A stretch of 64,000 nt of DNA from Polaribacter pacificus (GTDB taxonomy: Bacteria > Bacteroidota > Bacteroidia > Flavobacteriales > Flavobacteriaceae): the NCBI RefSeq assembly GCF_038024035.1, contig NZ_CP150664.1, positions 1,488,001 to 1,552,000 on the forward strand, read 5' to 3'. Of the stretch, positions 34,126 to 42,118 are shown piece after piece (the stretch's first letter is position 1; each line of letters begins with the position of its first letter). The translations under genes and the position numbers were made by a program. A model generated the notes under the pieces. It did no database searches. It was not told the DNA's origin and saw nothing but the letters and a program-made list of their open reading frames with translations.

Positions 34126-34923
34126 TTATTTTTTCTTTTCGCCTAAGACCAATAATGGAATACTACAGTGAAATTCTTTTTTTAGGATGGTATTCTTCTC
34201 CCATAATTTTGTGAAAAACCCTCGCTTTCTTCTAAAAACACACAATAAATCAGGATTATTTGCCTGAAAATGTTCTAAAACACCTTGAAATGTAGTGGCA
34301 TTTTCTGTAACAGTTAATGATGATTTTACAGCTTCTAGCTGGCTATCTAAAACCAAATCCTCATCTGAATACCCTGGAGTTTTAACCAACAATAAATTTA
34401 CAACAGGATTAAAAGTTTTCATTAAAAACTGCAAAGGTTCTAAAACGTTTTTCTCTGTAACAACCCCAGACTTAAATGCTGTTAACACAGATTCAAAAGG
34501 TTTAAACACATAGCCTTCTGGAACAATTAAAGCGGGGATACTAGATTGTTTTACTACACTACCTGAAGTACCTCCTAAGAAAACTTCTTCTTTAATTGAG
34601 TTGCTCTTTGGTCCCATCACAATTAAATCGATTCCTATTTTTTTATCAACAGAAGTTATTGAATCTAATACATTACTATTGGCAGAAATCAATTTGATAT
34701 CTAATCCCCTTCGGTTGGTTGAATTGATAACAGATTTTAAATACAAATTAGTTTCTCTTTCTAAAATTGCGTCTACATCAACCATCGTTCCAGCTTTAGA
34801 AAAGGCTTTATATGCCCTAAGCACATAGATATTAGCACCAATAGTGCTAGCAAAATCTATTGCATATTGAAGGGTATTGATGGAATTTTCACTAGAACCG
34901 ATAGGAACAAGAATATTTTTCAT
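34126..34923 (-). CDS. Universal stress protein, two UspA domains
   Basis: A 265-aa cytosolic protein with tandem UspA folds. The first (about residues 1-145) begins MKNILVPIGSSENSINTLQYA and keeps the nucleotide-binding pattern (MGPKSN...GGTSGSVVKQSSIPALIVP). The second (about 155-265) is more divergent and ends KKEFHCSIPLLVLG. Such proteins bind ATP/AMP and respond to starvation or stress; the exact role is unknown. It stands alone upstream of tRNA-Ala. Confidence 0.88.
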   Translation of the reverse strand: MKNILVPIGSSENSINTLQYAIDFASTIGANIYVLRAYKAFSKAGTMVDVDAILERETNLYLKSVINSTNRRGLDIKLISANSNVLDSITSVDKKIGIDLIVMGPKSNSIKEEVFLGGTSGSVVKQSSIPALIVPEGYVFKPFESVLTAFKSGVVTEKNVLEPLQFLMKTFNPVVNLLLVKTPGYSDEDLVLDSQLEAVKSSLTVTENATTFQGVLEHFQANNPDLLCVFRRKRGFFTKLWEKNTILKKEFHCSIPLLVLGEKKK

Positions 34924-34970
34924 GAATTGTTTTTTTTGAGAAAAGGAAATTACATAATTTTAATGAATTG

Positions 34971-34978
34971 CAAAAGTA
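34971..34978 (-). promoter_or_regulatory. Candidate -7 promoter box for usp
   Basis: TACTTTTG on the minus strand fits TAnnTTTG, 48 bp before the usp start. No clear -33 element. Confidence 0.35.
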
Positions 34979-35037
34979 ATCAACCTAAATATAACATTTG
35001 TTAAAATTTAGTTGGTTTCAATGGCTTTTTTTACCCT

Positions 35038-36375
35038 ATGAACAAAACCCCTATCGACTTTAAAAGTATCAACAAATTAGCGATACCAGCGCTCATTGCC
35101 GGTGTTGCAGAACCCTTATTGTCTATAACAGACACAGCCATTATTGGAAACATTGAATACAATGCTGTTGAATCTTTAGCAGCAGTTGGAATCGTTGGTG
35201 CCTTTATATCTATGCTGATTTGGGTTTTTGGACAAACTCGAAGTGCTATTTCTGCAATCGTATCTCAGTATTTAGGAGCTGATAAATTGGATGAAATAAA
35301 AAACCTACCCAGTCAGGCCATCTTAATTATCGTGCTTTTAAGCCTTATAATTCTAGGTATTAGTTATCCTTTTGCTAGCAGTATATTTCGTTTTTACAAT
35401 GCTGATAACCTCATTTTACAGTACTGTATAGAGTATTACCAAATTAGAGTTTTTGGGTTTCCTTTTTCTTTGTTCACCTTTGCTATCTTTGGAGCTTTTA
35501 GAGGTTTACAAAACACCTACTATCCAATGATCGTTGCCATTATTGGAGCTTTGCTAAACATTGTTTTGGACATTATTTTAGTTTATGGAATTGAAGGCTG
35601 GATCCCCGCCATGGATATTAAAGGAGCTGCCTACGCCAGTGTGTTTGCCCAAATAGTAATGGCTGTAATTTCTGCTATTTTACTCGTAAAAAAAACAAGC
35701 ATTCCTTTGCGTGTGAGCTTACCTTTTCATCCAGAAATAAAAAGACTTCTTTATATGATTTGGAACCTTTTTATTAGAACCCTTGCGCTGAACACTGCTT
35801 TGTATTTTGGTACAGCTTATGCAACAGGATATGGCAAAGAATACATAGCAGCCTATACAATCGGGTTAAATTTGTGGTTGTTAGGCGCCTTTATGATTGA
35901 TGGCTACTCGAGTGCTGGAAACATCCTTTCCGGAAAATTATATGGGCAAAAATCATACAACAGCTTGTGGCTACTCAATAAGAAACTACTGCGTTACGCA
36001 GCAATTCTCGGTCTTATTTTTATAGTGATGGGAAGTGTGTTTTACAACCAAATTGGATTAATTTTCACAAAAGACCCTCTAGTATTAAAAGAATTTTATA
36101 CTGTTTTTTGGGTTATTCTACTCATGCAACCACTCTGTGCTATGACCTTTATTTTTGATGGAACTTTTAAAGGTTTGGGACAAATGAAATACCTTAGAAA
36201 TGTACTGCTTATTGCAACTGGTTTTGGGTTTATCCCTACCTTATTATTTTTTGATTGGCTTGACTGGAAACTCTACGCTATTTGGATTGCATTTACCGTT
36301 TGGATCTTTTTTAGAGGAATCTTTTTATATTTTAAATTTAGAAGAATGTTTTTACCCCTAATTCAAAAGCCTTAA
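35038..36375 (+). CDS. MATE-family efflux transporter
   Basis: A 445-aa inner-membrane protein with 12 predicted helices and two-fold symmetry, of the DinF-like branch of the MATE family (AIPALIAGVAEPLLSITDTA at the N-terminus, AFRGLQNTYYPM near residue 160). MATE pumps export cationic drugs or metabolites using H+ or Na+. Substrate unknown. It is followed after 20 bp by an enoyl-CoA hydratase gene that has its own possible promoter overlapping the MATE stop. Confidence 0.92.
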   Translation: MNKTPIDFKSINKLAIPALIAGVAEPLLSITDTAIIGNIEYNAVESLAAVGIVGAFISMLIWVFGQTRSAISAIVSQYLGADKLDEIKNLPSQAILIIVLLSLIILGISYPFASSIFRFYNADNLILQYCIEYYQIRVFGFPFSLFTFAIFGAFRGLQNTYYPMIVAIIGALLNIVLDIILVYGIEGWIPAMDIKGAAYASVFAQIVMAVISAILLVKKTSIPLRVSLPFHPEIKRLLYMIWNLFIRTLALNTALYFGTAYATGYGKEYIAAYTIGLNLWLLGAFMIDGYSSAGNILSGKLYGQKSYNSLWLLNKKLLRYAAILGLIFIVMGSVFYNQIGLIFTKDPLVLKEFYTVFWVILLMQPLCAMTFIFDGTFKGLGQMKYLRNVLLIATGFGFIPTLLFFDWLDWKLYAIWIAFTVWIFFRGIFLYFKFRRMFLPLIQKP

Positions 36376-36380
36376 ATTTG
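36373..36380 (+). promoter_or_regulatory. Candidate -7 box before the enoyl-CoA hydratase gene
   Basis: TAAATTTG fits TAnnTTTG and overlaps the MATE stop codon. Transcription would start near 36387, about 9 nt before the ATG. No -33 box seen. Confidence 0.3.
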
Positions 36381-36395
36381 ACCAAAGATTAATCC

Positions 36396-37166
36396 ATGAG
36401 CACAACCAATAGAATCGAAGGGAGTTTGTATACTCGTATTCAAAATAAGGTGGCAACCCTAGAGTTTGGGCACCCTGCAAGCAATTCATTTCCAAGTGGT
36501 TTATTGGCCAGATTGACGGCAGAAATTAACCTGCTTTCTAAGAACGAAGAAGTAGCGGTAATTGTCTTAAAATCTGAAGGAGAAAAAGCCTTTTGTGCTG
36601 GTGCTTCTTTTGATGAATTAGTGGCCATTACTAATTTAGAAGATGGGCAAAAATTCTTTGCTGGTTTTGCAAATGTTATCAATGCCATGAGAACCTGCTC
36701 AAAATTAATTATTGGTGCTGTACAAGGAAAAACTGTTGGTGGAGGTGTAGGGCTTGCAGCTGCCTGTGATTATACCTTGGCCACTGAAGCAGCAGCAATT
36801 AAATTGTCTGAACTTAGCATCGGTATTGGCCCCTTTGTAATTGCTCCTGCAGTAGAAAGAAAAATGGGTTTGGCTGGTTTAACAGAGCTAAGTCTTGCAG
36901 CTACCGAATGGAAAAATGCTTATTGGGCCAAAGAAAAAGGTTTGTATGCTAAGGTTTTTGAAACTCAAGAAGAGCTCTATAAAGAAGTAGACATCCTTAG
37001 CCAACAATTGGCCAACTATAATTTAGAAGCCTTAGCTGAAATGAAAAAAATCTTATGGAAAAACACAGAAAATTGGGATACGTTATTAATAGAGCGAGCA
37101 CAAATTTCTGGCAAATTGGTTTTATCCGATTTTACAAAAAAAGCATTGGCAAAATTTAAAAAATAA
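36396..37166 (+). CDS. Enoyl-CoA hydratase/isomerase family protein
   Basis: A 256-aa crotonase-fold enzyme. The oxyanion-hole segments are AFCAGASFDEL (near residue 66) and VQGKTVGGGVGLAAACDYTLA (116-136), with the acidic site in KLSELSIGIGP near 145. The family hydrates or isomerises enoyl-CoAs; the substrate cannot be told. The position usually filled by a second catalytic Glu in hydratases is not clearly acidic, so an isomerase or other crotonase activity is possible. It is followed by a 27-aa membrane peptide gene and a QueD-like gene. Confidence 0.88.
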   Translation: MSTTNRIEGSLYTRIQNKVATLEFGHPASNSFPSGLLARLTAEINLLSKNEEVAVIVLKSEGEKAFCAGASFDELVAITNLEDGQKFFAGFANVINAMRTCSKLIIGAVQGKTVGGGVGLAAACDYTLATEAAAIKLSELSIGIGPFVIAPAVERKMGLAGLTELSLAATEWKNAYWAKEKGLYAKVFETQEELYKEVDILSQQLANYNLEALAEMKKILWKNTENWDTLLIERAQISGKLVLSDFTKKALAKFKK

Positions 37167-37187
37167 CAACTCACAAAAACATTAAAT

Positions 37188-37271
37188 ATGGGTCCAGATT
37201 ATTTATTTTTAGGATTGGCTGTGGTTTTAGCAATCATGTATTTTTACAATAAATTTAAAGCAAAAAAATAA
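37188..37271 (+). CDS. 27-residue single-helix membrane protein
   Basis: A complete short frame, ATG to TAA, encoding MGPDYLFLGLAVVLAIMYFY followed by a basic tail (NKFKAKK). It is one membrane helix with positive residues at the C-terminus, expected to insert N-out/C-in. It fits exactly into the 109-bp gap between the enoyl-CoA hydratase gene and the QueD-like gene (21 bp and 4 bp spacing). No homologue is known to me. Support is the tight fit and the membrane-protein pattern; translation is unproven. Confidence 0.5.
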   Translation: MGPDYLFLGLAVVLAIMYFYNKFKAKK

Positions 37272-37275
37272 GCTT

Positions 37276-37728
37276 ATGGGTACTATCCGAATCACCAAGC
37301 AGTTTAACTTTGAAACAGGTCATGCCCTTTATGGCTACGACGGAAAGTGTAAAAATGTCCACGGGCACAGTTATAAGCTATCTGTTACTGTTATTGGGAA
37401 ACCCATTTCAGACTCCACCCAAGTAAAATATGGTATGGTGATTGATTTTACAGACCTAAAAAAAATTGTAAAAGAAGAAATTGTCGATGTGTTTGATCAT
37501 GCAACAGTCTTTAATAAAAACACACCTCATATAGAGTTGGCAAAAGAATTACAAGACAGAGATCATCATGTAATTTTGGTTGATTATCAACCCACCAGCG
37601 AAATGATGGTGATTGATTTTGCTAAAAAAATCAAGGGACGCCTACCTCAAAACATTCAATTGTTTTCTGTAAGACTTCAAGAGACAGAAACCAGCTTTGC
37701 AGAATGGTATGCTTCTGACAATCAGTAA
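37276..37728 (+). CDS. queD: 6-carboxytetrahydropterin synthase (QueD/PTPS family)
   Basis: A 150-aa T-fold enzyme. Zinc ligands are the His in FETGHALYG (near residue 14) and the pair in NVHGHSYKL (near 29); the catalytic Cys is in DGKCKNVHG and the pterin-anchoring Glu in RLQETETSFAEW. QueD makes 6-carboxy-tetrahydropterin for queuosine; a few family members serve tetrahydrobiopterin synthesis instead. No other que gene is nearby. It is convergent with pth, with 17 bp between stops. Confidence 0.9.
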   Translation: MGTIRITKQFNFETGHALYGYDGKCKNVHGHSYKLSVTVIGKPISDSTQVKYGMVIDFTDLKKIVKEEIVDVFDHATVFNKNTPHIELAKELQDRDHHVILVDYQPTSEMMVIDFAKKIKGRLPQNIQLFSVRLQETETSFAEWYASDNQ

Positions 37729-37745
37729 TTTAGAAAACAATTATT

Positions 37746-38324
37746 TTAAATATTATCGCCTTTTCCGTTAAAGGTGTTCATGGTATTGGCTAAACCTGCG
37801 GTACCAAAAGATAAAATGGCTTTACAAGAGGCAGGAATTCGTTCTATTAACATGCTTGTTTCTTCTTTATCCCATTGACTAAGGACAAAATCAACCTGAC
37901 GCCCTCTAGAATAATTAGCTCCGACACCAAAACGAAATCGTGGATAGTTTGTTGTATTTAATTTTTCTTGAATATCTTTTAAACCATTGTGTCCTCCAGC
38001 ACTTCCTTTTGCTTTAATTCTGATGGTTCCAAAATCAATATTTAAATCATCCGTAACCACAAGTAGTTGTTCTATGGCTATCCTTTCTTGATCCATCCAA
38101 TACTTAACAGCCTTACCACTTAAGTTCATATAAGTGCTTGGTTTTAACAAGATAAAAGTTCTTCCTTTAAAACGAAACTCTGCCCGATCTCCTAACTTTT
38201 CAGTAACAAAATCAGCACCTTCATCTTTGGCAAGTGCATCTAATATTTGAAAACCAATATTGTGTCTTGTATTGGTATACTTTTCACCAATATTACCTAA
38301 ACCAACAATTAAAAATTTTTTCAT
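37746..38324 (-). CDS. pth: Peptidyl-tRNA hydrolase
   Basis: Recycles peptidyl-tRNA by cleaving the ester bond. The 192-aa product has the N-terminal signature LIVGLGNIGEKYTNTRHNIG with catalytic His near residue 21, LKPSTYMNLSG near 61, the catalytic Asp in VTDDLN and GGHNGLKDI near 110. It is the distal gene of prs-rplY-pth, although a terminator (38354) lies between rplY and pth. Confidence 0.96.
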   Translation of the reverse strand: MKKFLIVGLGNIGEKYTNTRHNIGFQILDALAKDEGADFVTEKLGDRAEFRFKGRTFILLKPSTYMNLSGKAVKYWMDQERIAIEQLLVVTDDLNIDFGTIRIKAKGSAGGHNGLKDIQEKLNTTNYPRFRFGVGANYSRGRQVDFVLSQWDKEETSMLIERIPASCKAILSFGTAGLANTMNTFNGKGDNI

Positions 38325-38353
38325 TAAGTCTTTCCTTAGTCTATTGCAAAAAT

Positions 38354-38386
38354 AAAAAAAAGCGTTACATAACTGTAACGCTTTTT
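38354..38386 (-). terminator. Terminator between rplY and pth
   Basis: Stem AAAAAGCGTTACA / TGTAACGCTTTTT with a 4-nt loop; T tracts on both strands. It probably attenuates read-through from rplY into pth. Confidence 0.75.
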
Positions 38387-38408
38387 GCTATTATAAATAG
38401 AATGAATT

Positions 38409-38987
38409 TTATTCTTCTTCTGTTTCAGCAGCTACTTTAGTTGCGTTACGAGACATTCTTACTTGAGCAACCACAGTATTTTCTGGATGCATAATTGTGT
38501 ATTTGTCATTCTGTAAAGAACGAACAACCAATTTGTTTCCAATTTGTAATTCTGTGATGTCTGCTTCAATAACATCTGGTAAGTTAGCTGGTAAAGCTTT
38601 TACTTTTAATTTACGTAAGTTGTGACGTAATGCACCTCCAGTAGCAACACCTTTCGATTTTCCAACTAATTTTACTGGAATGTTCATCGAAATTTCTTTG
38701 TCCTCAAACAATTGATAAAAATCTACGTGTAAGATTTTATCTGTTACAGGGTGAAACTGAATGTCTTGTAATGTAGTGATGATTTTCTCTCCTCCTAATT
38801 CAATCGTTGCTGTATAAACGTTTGGAGTGTACACTAATTTTTTAAATGCTAATTCTTCTGCTGAAAAATGCATAGGCTTGTCTCCTCCGTATATAACGCA
38901 AGGTACCTGACCAGCATTACGTAAGGCTTTAGTAGCTACTTTACCCACGCTTTCTCTTTGAGATCCTTTGATTGTAATTGACTTCAT
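38409..38987 (-). CDS. rplY: 50S ribosomal protein L25/general stress protein Ctc
   Basis: Binds 5S rRNA in the large ribosomal subunit. The 192-aa protein is the long (TL5/Ctc) form: N-terminal L25 domain ([30 protein letters not shown]) and C-terminal beta-barrel domain ([20 protein letters not shown]), with an acidic tail (VAAETEEE). It follows prs by 26 bp. Confidence 0.95.
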   Translation of the reverse strand: MKSITIKGSQRESVGKVATKALRNAGQVPCVIYGGDKPMHFSAEELAFKKLVYTPNVYTATIELGGEKIITTLQDIQFHPVTDKILHVDFYQLFEDKEISMNIPVKLVGKSKGVATGGALRHNLRKLKVKALPANLPDVIEADITELQIGNKLVVRSLQNDKYTIMHPENTVVAQVRMSRNATKVAAETEEE

Positions 38988-39013
38988 TACTTGTTTTAAT
39001 TATGGTTATTTAT

Positions 39014-39955
39014 TTACATTAAAAATTGTCCACTAATGGATGTGTTGGACTGAACCTTGTGCATCACATCAGCGAATAAAGGGGCGCAAGATACAACTTT
39101 TATTTTAGAACTTTCTCTTTTTAAAGGAATTGTATCAGAAACAATTAACTCAACCAAGCTAGAGTTTTCTATACGCTCAATTGCGGTCCCAGATAAGATT
39201 GGATGTGTACAAATTGCACGGACACTTAAAGCACCTTTCTCCATCATTAAATCTGCCGCTTTTGTAAGAGTTCCTCCTGTATCTATCATATCATCAACCA
39301 AGATAACATGTTTTCCTGTTACTTCGCCGATGAGCTCCATATGAGAAATGACATTCGCTTTTTTACGTTGCTTATAACAAATCACTACATCACAATCTAA
39401 GTACTTAGAGTATGCATAGGCTCTTTTAGACCCACCCATATCTGGCGATGCAATCATTAGGTTATCTAACTTTAACGATTTTACATACGGCAAAAAGATG
39501 GTTGAAGCGAATAAATGATCCACTGGCTTTTCAAAAAATCCTTGAATTTGATCTGCATGCAGATCCATGGTCATGATTCTTGTAGCTCCTGCAGCTTGTA
39601 ATAAATTAGCAACCAATTTTGCACCAATAGCAACTCTTGGTTTGTCTTTTCTGTCTTGTCTTGCCCATCCAAAATAAGGCATTACAGCTGTTACGTGTCT
39701 TGCTGATGCTCTTTTAGCAGCATCAATCATTAACAACATTTCCATTAAATTATCTGCTGTTGGAAACGTAGAACCAATAATAAAAATTCTTCTTCCTCTA
39801 ATTGATTCTTCAAATGCAGGTTGAAATTCTCCGTCGCTAAAATGAGTTACTGTAACCTCCCCTAGTGGACTTCCGTATTCTTTGGCAATTTTCTCAGCCA
39901 ATTCTACACTTTGTGAGCAAGCAAAAATTTTTGGTTCAAGTTGATTTGTAGGCAT
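39014..39955 (-). CDS. prs: Ribose-phosphate pyrophosphokinase
   Basis: Makes PRPP from ribose-5-phosphate and ATP, feeding nucleotide, His and Trp synthesis; upp above uses its product. The 313-aa protein has the flexible-loop region MPYFGWARQDRKDKPRVAIG, TMDLHADQIQGFF and the PRPP loop VILVDDMIDTGGTLTKAA. Length is normal. It heads the leftward prs-rplY(-pth) unit. Confidence 0.97.
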   Translation of the reverse strand: MPTNQLEPKIFACSQSVELAEKIAKEYGSPLGEVTVTHFSDGEFQPAFEESIRGRRIFIIGSTFPTADNLMEMLLMIDAAKRASARHVTAVMPYFGWARQDRKDKPRVAIGAKLVANLLQAAGATRIMTMDLHADQIQGFFEKPVDHLFASTIFLPYVKSLKLDNLMIASPDMGGSKRAYAYSKYLDCDVVICYKQRKKANVISHMELIGEVTGKHVILVDDMIDTGGTLTKAADLMMEKGALSVRAICTHPILSGTAIERIENSSLVELIVSDTIPLKRESSKIKVVSCAPLFADVMHKVQSNTSISGQFLM

Positions 39956-39994
39956 TTAGTTGGGTTTTGTTATTAGTTTGTGTGTTGTGAATGA

Positions 39995-40002
39995 CAAAAA
40001 TA
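39995..40002 (-). promoter_or_regulatory. Candidate -7 promoter box for prs-rplY
   Basis: TATTTTTG on the minus strand fits TAnnTTTG; transcription would start about 33 nt before the prs ATG. No -33 box found at normal spacing. Confidence 0.4.
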
Positions 40003-40055
40003 AAAATATTTAGTGAGATGAGTGTTTTTTATGCTGATAAACTAAAAATATTTTT

Positions 40056-40063
40056 TAAATTTG
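40056..40063 (+). promoter_or_regulatory. Candidate -7 promoter box for tRNA-Leu
   Basis: TAAATTTG fits TAnnTTTG and is 18 bp before the tRNA 5' end, a spacing that suits a tRNA promoter. No -33 TTTG is evident. Confidence 0.45.
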
Positions 40064-40081
40064 CAGTCCAATTTAAGAATT

Positions 40082-40163
40082 GCTCGAGTGGCGGAATTGG
40101 TAGACGCGCTGGATTCAAAATCCAGTTCTTTCGGGAGTGTGGGTTCGATTCCCACCTCGAGTA
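40082..40163 (+). tRNA. tRNA-Leu (CAA)
   Basis: A class II tRNA with a long variable arm. Acceptor GCTCGAG pairs with CTCGAGT (G1-U72 wobble), the anticodon stem is CTGGA/TCCAG with loop TTCAAAA (anticodon CAA), the variable arm is around TTCTTTCGGGAGT, and the T-loop TTCGATT and discriminator A73 are normal for leucine. CCA is not encoded. Its 3' part (40106 onward) is repeated exactly at 41850, so it looks like an integration target. Confidence 0.96.
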
Positions 40164-40164
40164 C
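40106..40164 (+). repeat. Left copy of 59-bp direct repeat (att-like)
   Basis: From the anticodon arm to one base past the discriminator of tRNA-Leu. It is identical over 59 bp to 41850-41908; flanking bases differ on both sides. Integrases commonly recombine in such 3' tRNA segments. Confidence 0.85.
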
Positions 40165-40202
40165 AAAAAAACCTGACAATTAGTTAATTGTCAGGTTTTT
40201 TT
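40165..40202. terminator. Bidirectional terminator after tRNA-Leu
   Basis: Stem AACCTGACAATTA / TAATTGTCAGGTT with flanking A and T runs, directly after the tRNA. It can also end the leftward TlpA gene, whose stop is at 40221. Confidence 0.85.
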
Positions 40203-40220
40203 ATCTACTATAATAGTATG

Positions 40221-41708
40221 CTATATATTATTTTTATCAAATAAATCGATTAATTTAGAGTCAGATGGCTTTGGTGCATTAGCCGAAACCACCTTACCTC
40301 TTGTATCTAATAATATAAATCTTGGAATGGTATTAACCCTAAAAACCTTTTTAATAATATTGTGAGCAACACTATCTGCATATAGTTGTGTGCCTTTAAG
40401 TGATTTATCTTTAACAAATTTTTTCCACTTCTCTTTATCTTTTTCAGAATCAACAGACACACTGACAAAGCGTATATTCTTGCCGTGATATGCTTTTTCA
40501 ACCTTTTGAAGATATGGGATCTCTTTTATACAAGGACCACACCAAGTAGCCCATAAATCTATATACACATATTGATTCTGAAGATCATTCAACGCCACCT
40601 TACCTCCATTGGTATCTTCAAATAAAATGTTAGGCACTTGACTTCCCTCTAACATACCTTCTGAATCTTTATACTTTATTCTTACAGCTTTAGCCATTTC
40701 TGGGTAAGGACTATTACTATCAAAATGATCATATACTTTTTTCGAAAAATCACCTGGTAAAGCATAGGCCATGTATTCATATCTATTCTTTTCAGATAGC
40801 TCAGTTTCTAACCAATCGTAAAATTCAGGGATTTCTTTATTTGAAGATTTCTCAAAATCATACTTCTTTTTTAAGTAGGTTCTTAAATTATAAAAATAAC
40901 CAGTACCGTGCTTACTTATACTTCCGTCTAATTTAACTGTTTCTAAAAAATTATAATAATCTTCTGGAAGAACTGTTTCTTCTTTATTAGTATAACTAGC
41001 ATGCATTGCTGGATAATTAATTTTTGAACCAACATTTGTTGCCTTATAATCTGCTTTATAAAAAGCAATTAAATCATCACTTAACTTATGAGAACTCGAA
41101 AAGTCATCTAAAAATGCTAATTTATTCTGATATAACTCATCAGCTATTTGCTTATACTCATCAGGCCCTCTGTTTACCAAATTATAATAGTTCCTTAAAA
41201 ATTTACTTTTATAATTGTTAAAACGATACTCTTCTTGATTTACAAATATACTTTGAGCTGCATTTTCTCCCGTAAAATTATATGTGTTTTTTATATCATT
41301 TACATCAACAGTTAAGTGTAAACTATCTCCAGGTTGTAAATAAAGATAAATCATTCTAAAATCGTAAGTCTCCGTTTTCATTATTGTGTCTTTATTCTTA
41401 ACAGTTTTAAGCTGAAACACTTCAGTTATTGGAACCTTACCAAAGGAAAACCACCCTTTTAAAGCTGCTGTTTTTTCCATTTTCATTTTAAAAGAACCGT
41501 CACTATCAAATTTAACTTCTTGGCGAGCAAGGTCTTTTAAAAAATCATATTCATAATAGGAAAAAACAATTGTAGTATCCTTCAGGTTTTCAACTTTTCC
41601 AGTCACCACTATTTTAGTATCATCTTTATCTACCGATTTATTATCACAAGAAATAAATAATTGTAATACTGAAAAAATAGCTGTAAAATATTTTATTTTA
41701 TTTTTCAT
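40221..41708 (-). CDS. TlpA-like thioredoxin-fold lipoprotein with DUF4369-type N-terminus
   Basis: A 495-aa predicted lipoprotein: signal sequence MKNKIKYFTAIFSVLQLFIS then lipobox Cys at residue 21. A DUF4369-like region (about residues 30-150), a helical middle and a C-terminal TlpA/AhpC-TSA domain follow (about 360-495) with the redox motif WATWCGPCIKEIP. Many Bacteroidota carry families of such proteins, thought to reduce disulfides in the periplasm or outer membrane. It is the only gene between the two tRNA-Leu repeats, so it was probably acquired. A -7-like CAAAAATA (minus TATTTTTG) is at 41807-41814. Confidence 0.88.
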   Translation of the reverse strand: MKNKIKYFTAIFSVLQLFISCDNKSVDKDDTKIVVTGKVENLKDTTIVFSYYEYDFLKDLARQEVKFDSDGSFKMKMEKTAALKGWFSFGKVPITEVFQLKTVKNKDTIMKTETYDFRMIYLYLQPGDSLHLTVDVNDIKNTYNFTGENAAQSIFVNQEEYRFNNYKSKFLRNYYNLVNRGPDEYKQIADELYQNKLAFLDDFSSSHKLSDDLIAFYKADYKATNVGSKINYPAMHASYTNKEETVLPEDYYNFLETVKLDGSISKHGTGYFYNLRTYLKKKYDFEKSSNKEIPEFYDWLETELSEKNRYEYMAYALPGDFSKKVYDHFDSNSPYPEMAKAVRIKYKDSEGMLEGSQVPNILFEDTNGGKVALNDLQNQYVYIDLWATWCGPCIKEIPYLQKVEKAYHGKNIRFVSVSVDSEKDKEKWKKFVKDKSLKGTQLYADSVAHNIIKKVFRVNTIPRFILLDTRGKVVSANAPKPSDSKLIDLFDKNNI

Positions 41709-41849
41709 TCTAAGTTAGTTATTAGGATTATAAGAACTTGTCTACTCTTTTTCTTTCTCTAAGCTTTACACTCATCTTATTTAATTTTGTCTGTAACAGA
41801 CAGTAACAAAAATAGGATAAAAAAACTACAAAAAATAAACAACAAGATA

Positions 41850-41908
41850 GCGCTGGATTCAAAATCCAGTTCTTTCGGGAGTGTGGGTTCGATTCCCACC
41901 TCGAGTAC
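41850..41908 (+). pseudogene. Truncated tRNA-Leu copy (3' part, att-like)
   Basis: An exact 59-bp copy of tRNA-Leu from the anticodon arm to one base past A73, without the acceptor 5' strand and D-arm, so it cannot make a tRNA. It lies in the 410-bp gap 41709-42118. Left of it (41709-41849) is AT-rich non-coding DNA. To the right is a terminator and then about 170 bp with no feature other than the presumed kinase promoter region. Confidence 0.92.
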
Positions 41909-41909
41909 T

Positions 41910-41939
41910 AAAAACCTCAACATTCTGTTGAGGTTTTTT
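41910..41939 (+). terminator. Terminator after the truncated tRNA copy
   Basis: Stem AAAAACCTCAAC / GTTGAGGTTTTT with a 5-nt loop. The stem and the next 16 bases up to 41949 are repeated at 48120-48155 beside the oxidoreductase gene. Confidence 0.82.
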
Positions 41940-42118
41940 ACTTTAATACCCACCCTTAATCTAAAGAAAACCTAAAAAACTATGCAGTTTTGAATTCTTT
42001 TCAATAAAAATTTATAACTCTTTAAATATCAAATTATTACAGCATACCATAAAAACACATTCTTTTGGTTTGATGTAAAATTTTTTGTATTTTAATTGCG
42101 TTCAACACTTCAATCTTT

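Larger units (their letters stand above)
40106..41908. mobile_element. Putative small insertion at tRNA-Leu, no recombinase
   Basis: The two 59-bp repeats bound a unit of 1,744 bp (one repeat plus its contents). Inside are a terminator (40165-40202), the TlpA/DUF4369 lipoprotein gene (40221-41708, leftward) and about 140 bp of AT-rich sequence. No integrase or transposase frame is present. It may be a minimal island mobilised in trans, the rest of a larger one, or a local duplication of the tRNA end. Confidence 0.55.

Noticed and set aside
39991..40176. A 61-codon frame running through tRNA-Leu
   Set aside because: It reads through a functional tRNA; the Gly/Arg-rich middle is the usual tRNA artefact.
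41787..41975. A 62-codon frame over the truncated tRNA copy
   Set aside because: Same artefact; composition is not protein-like and it spans a terminator.
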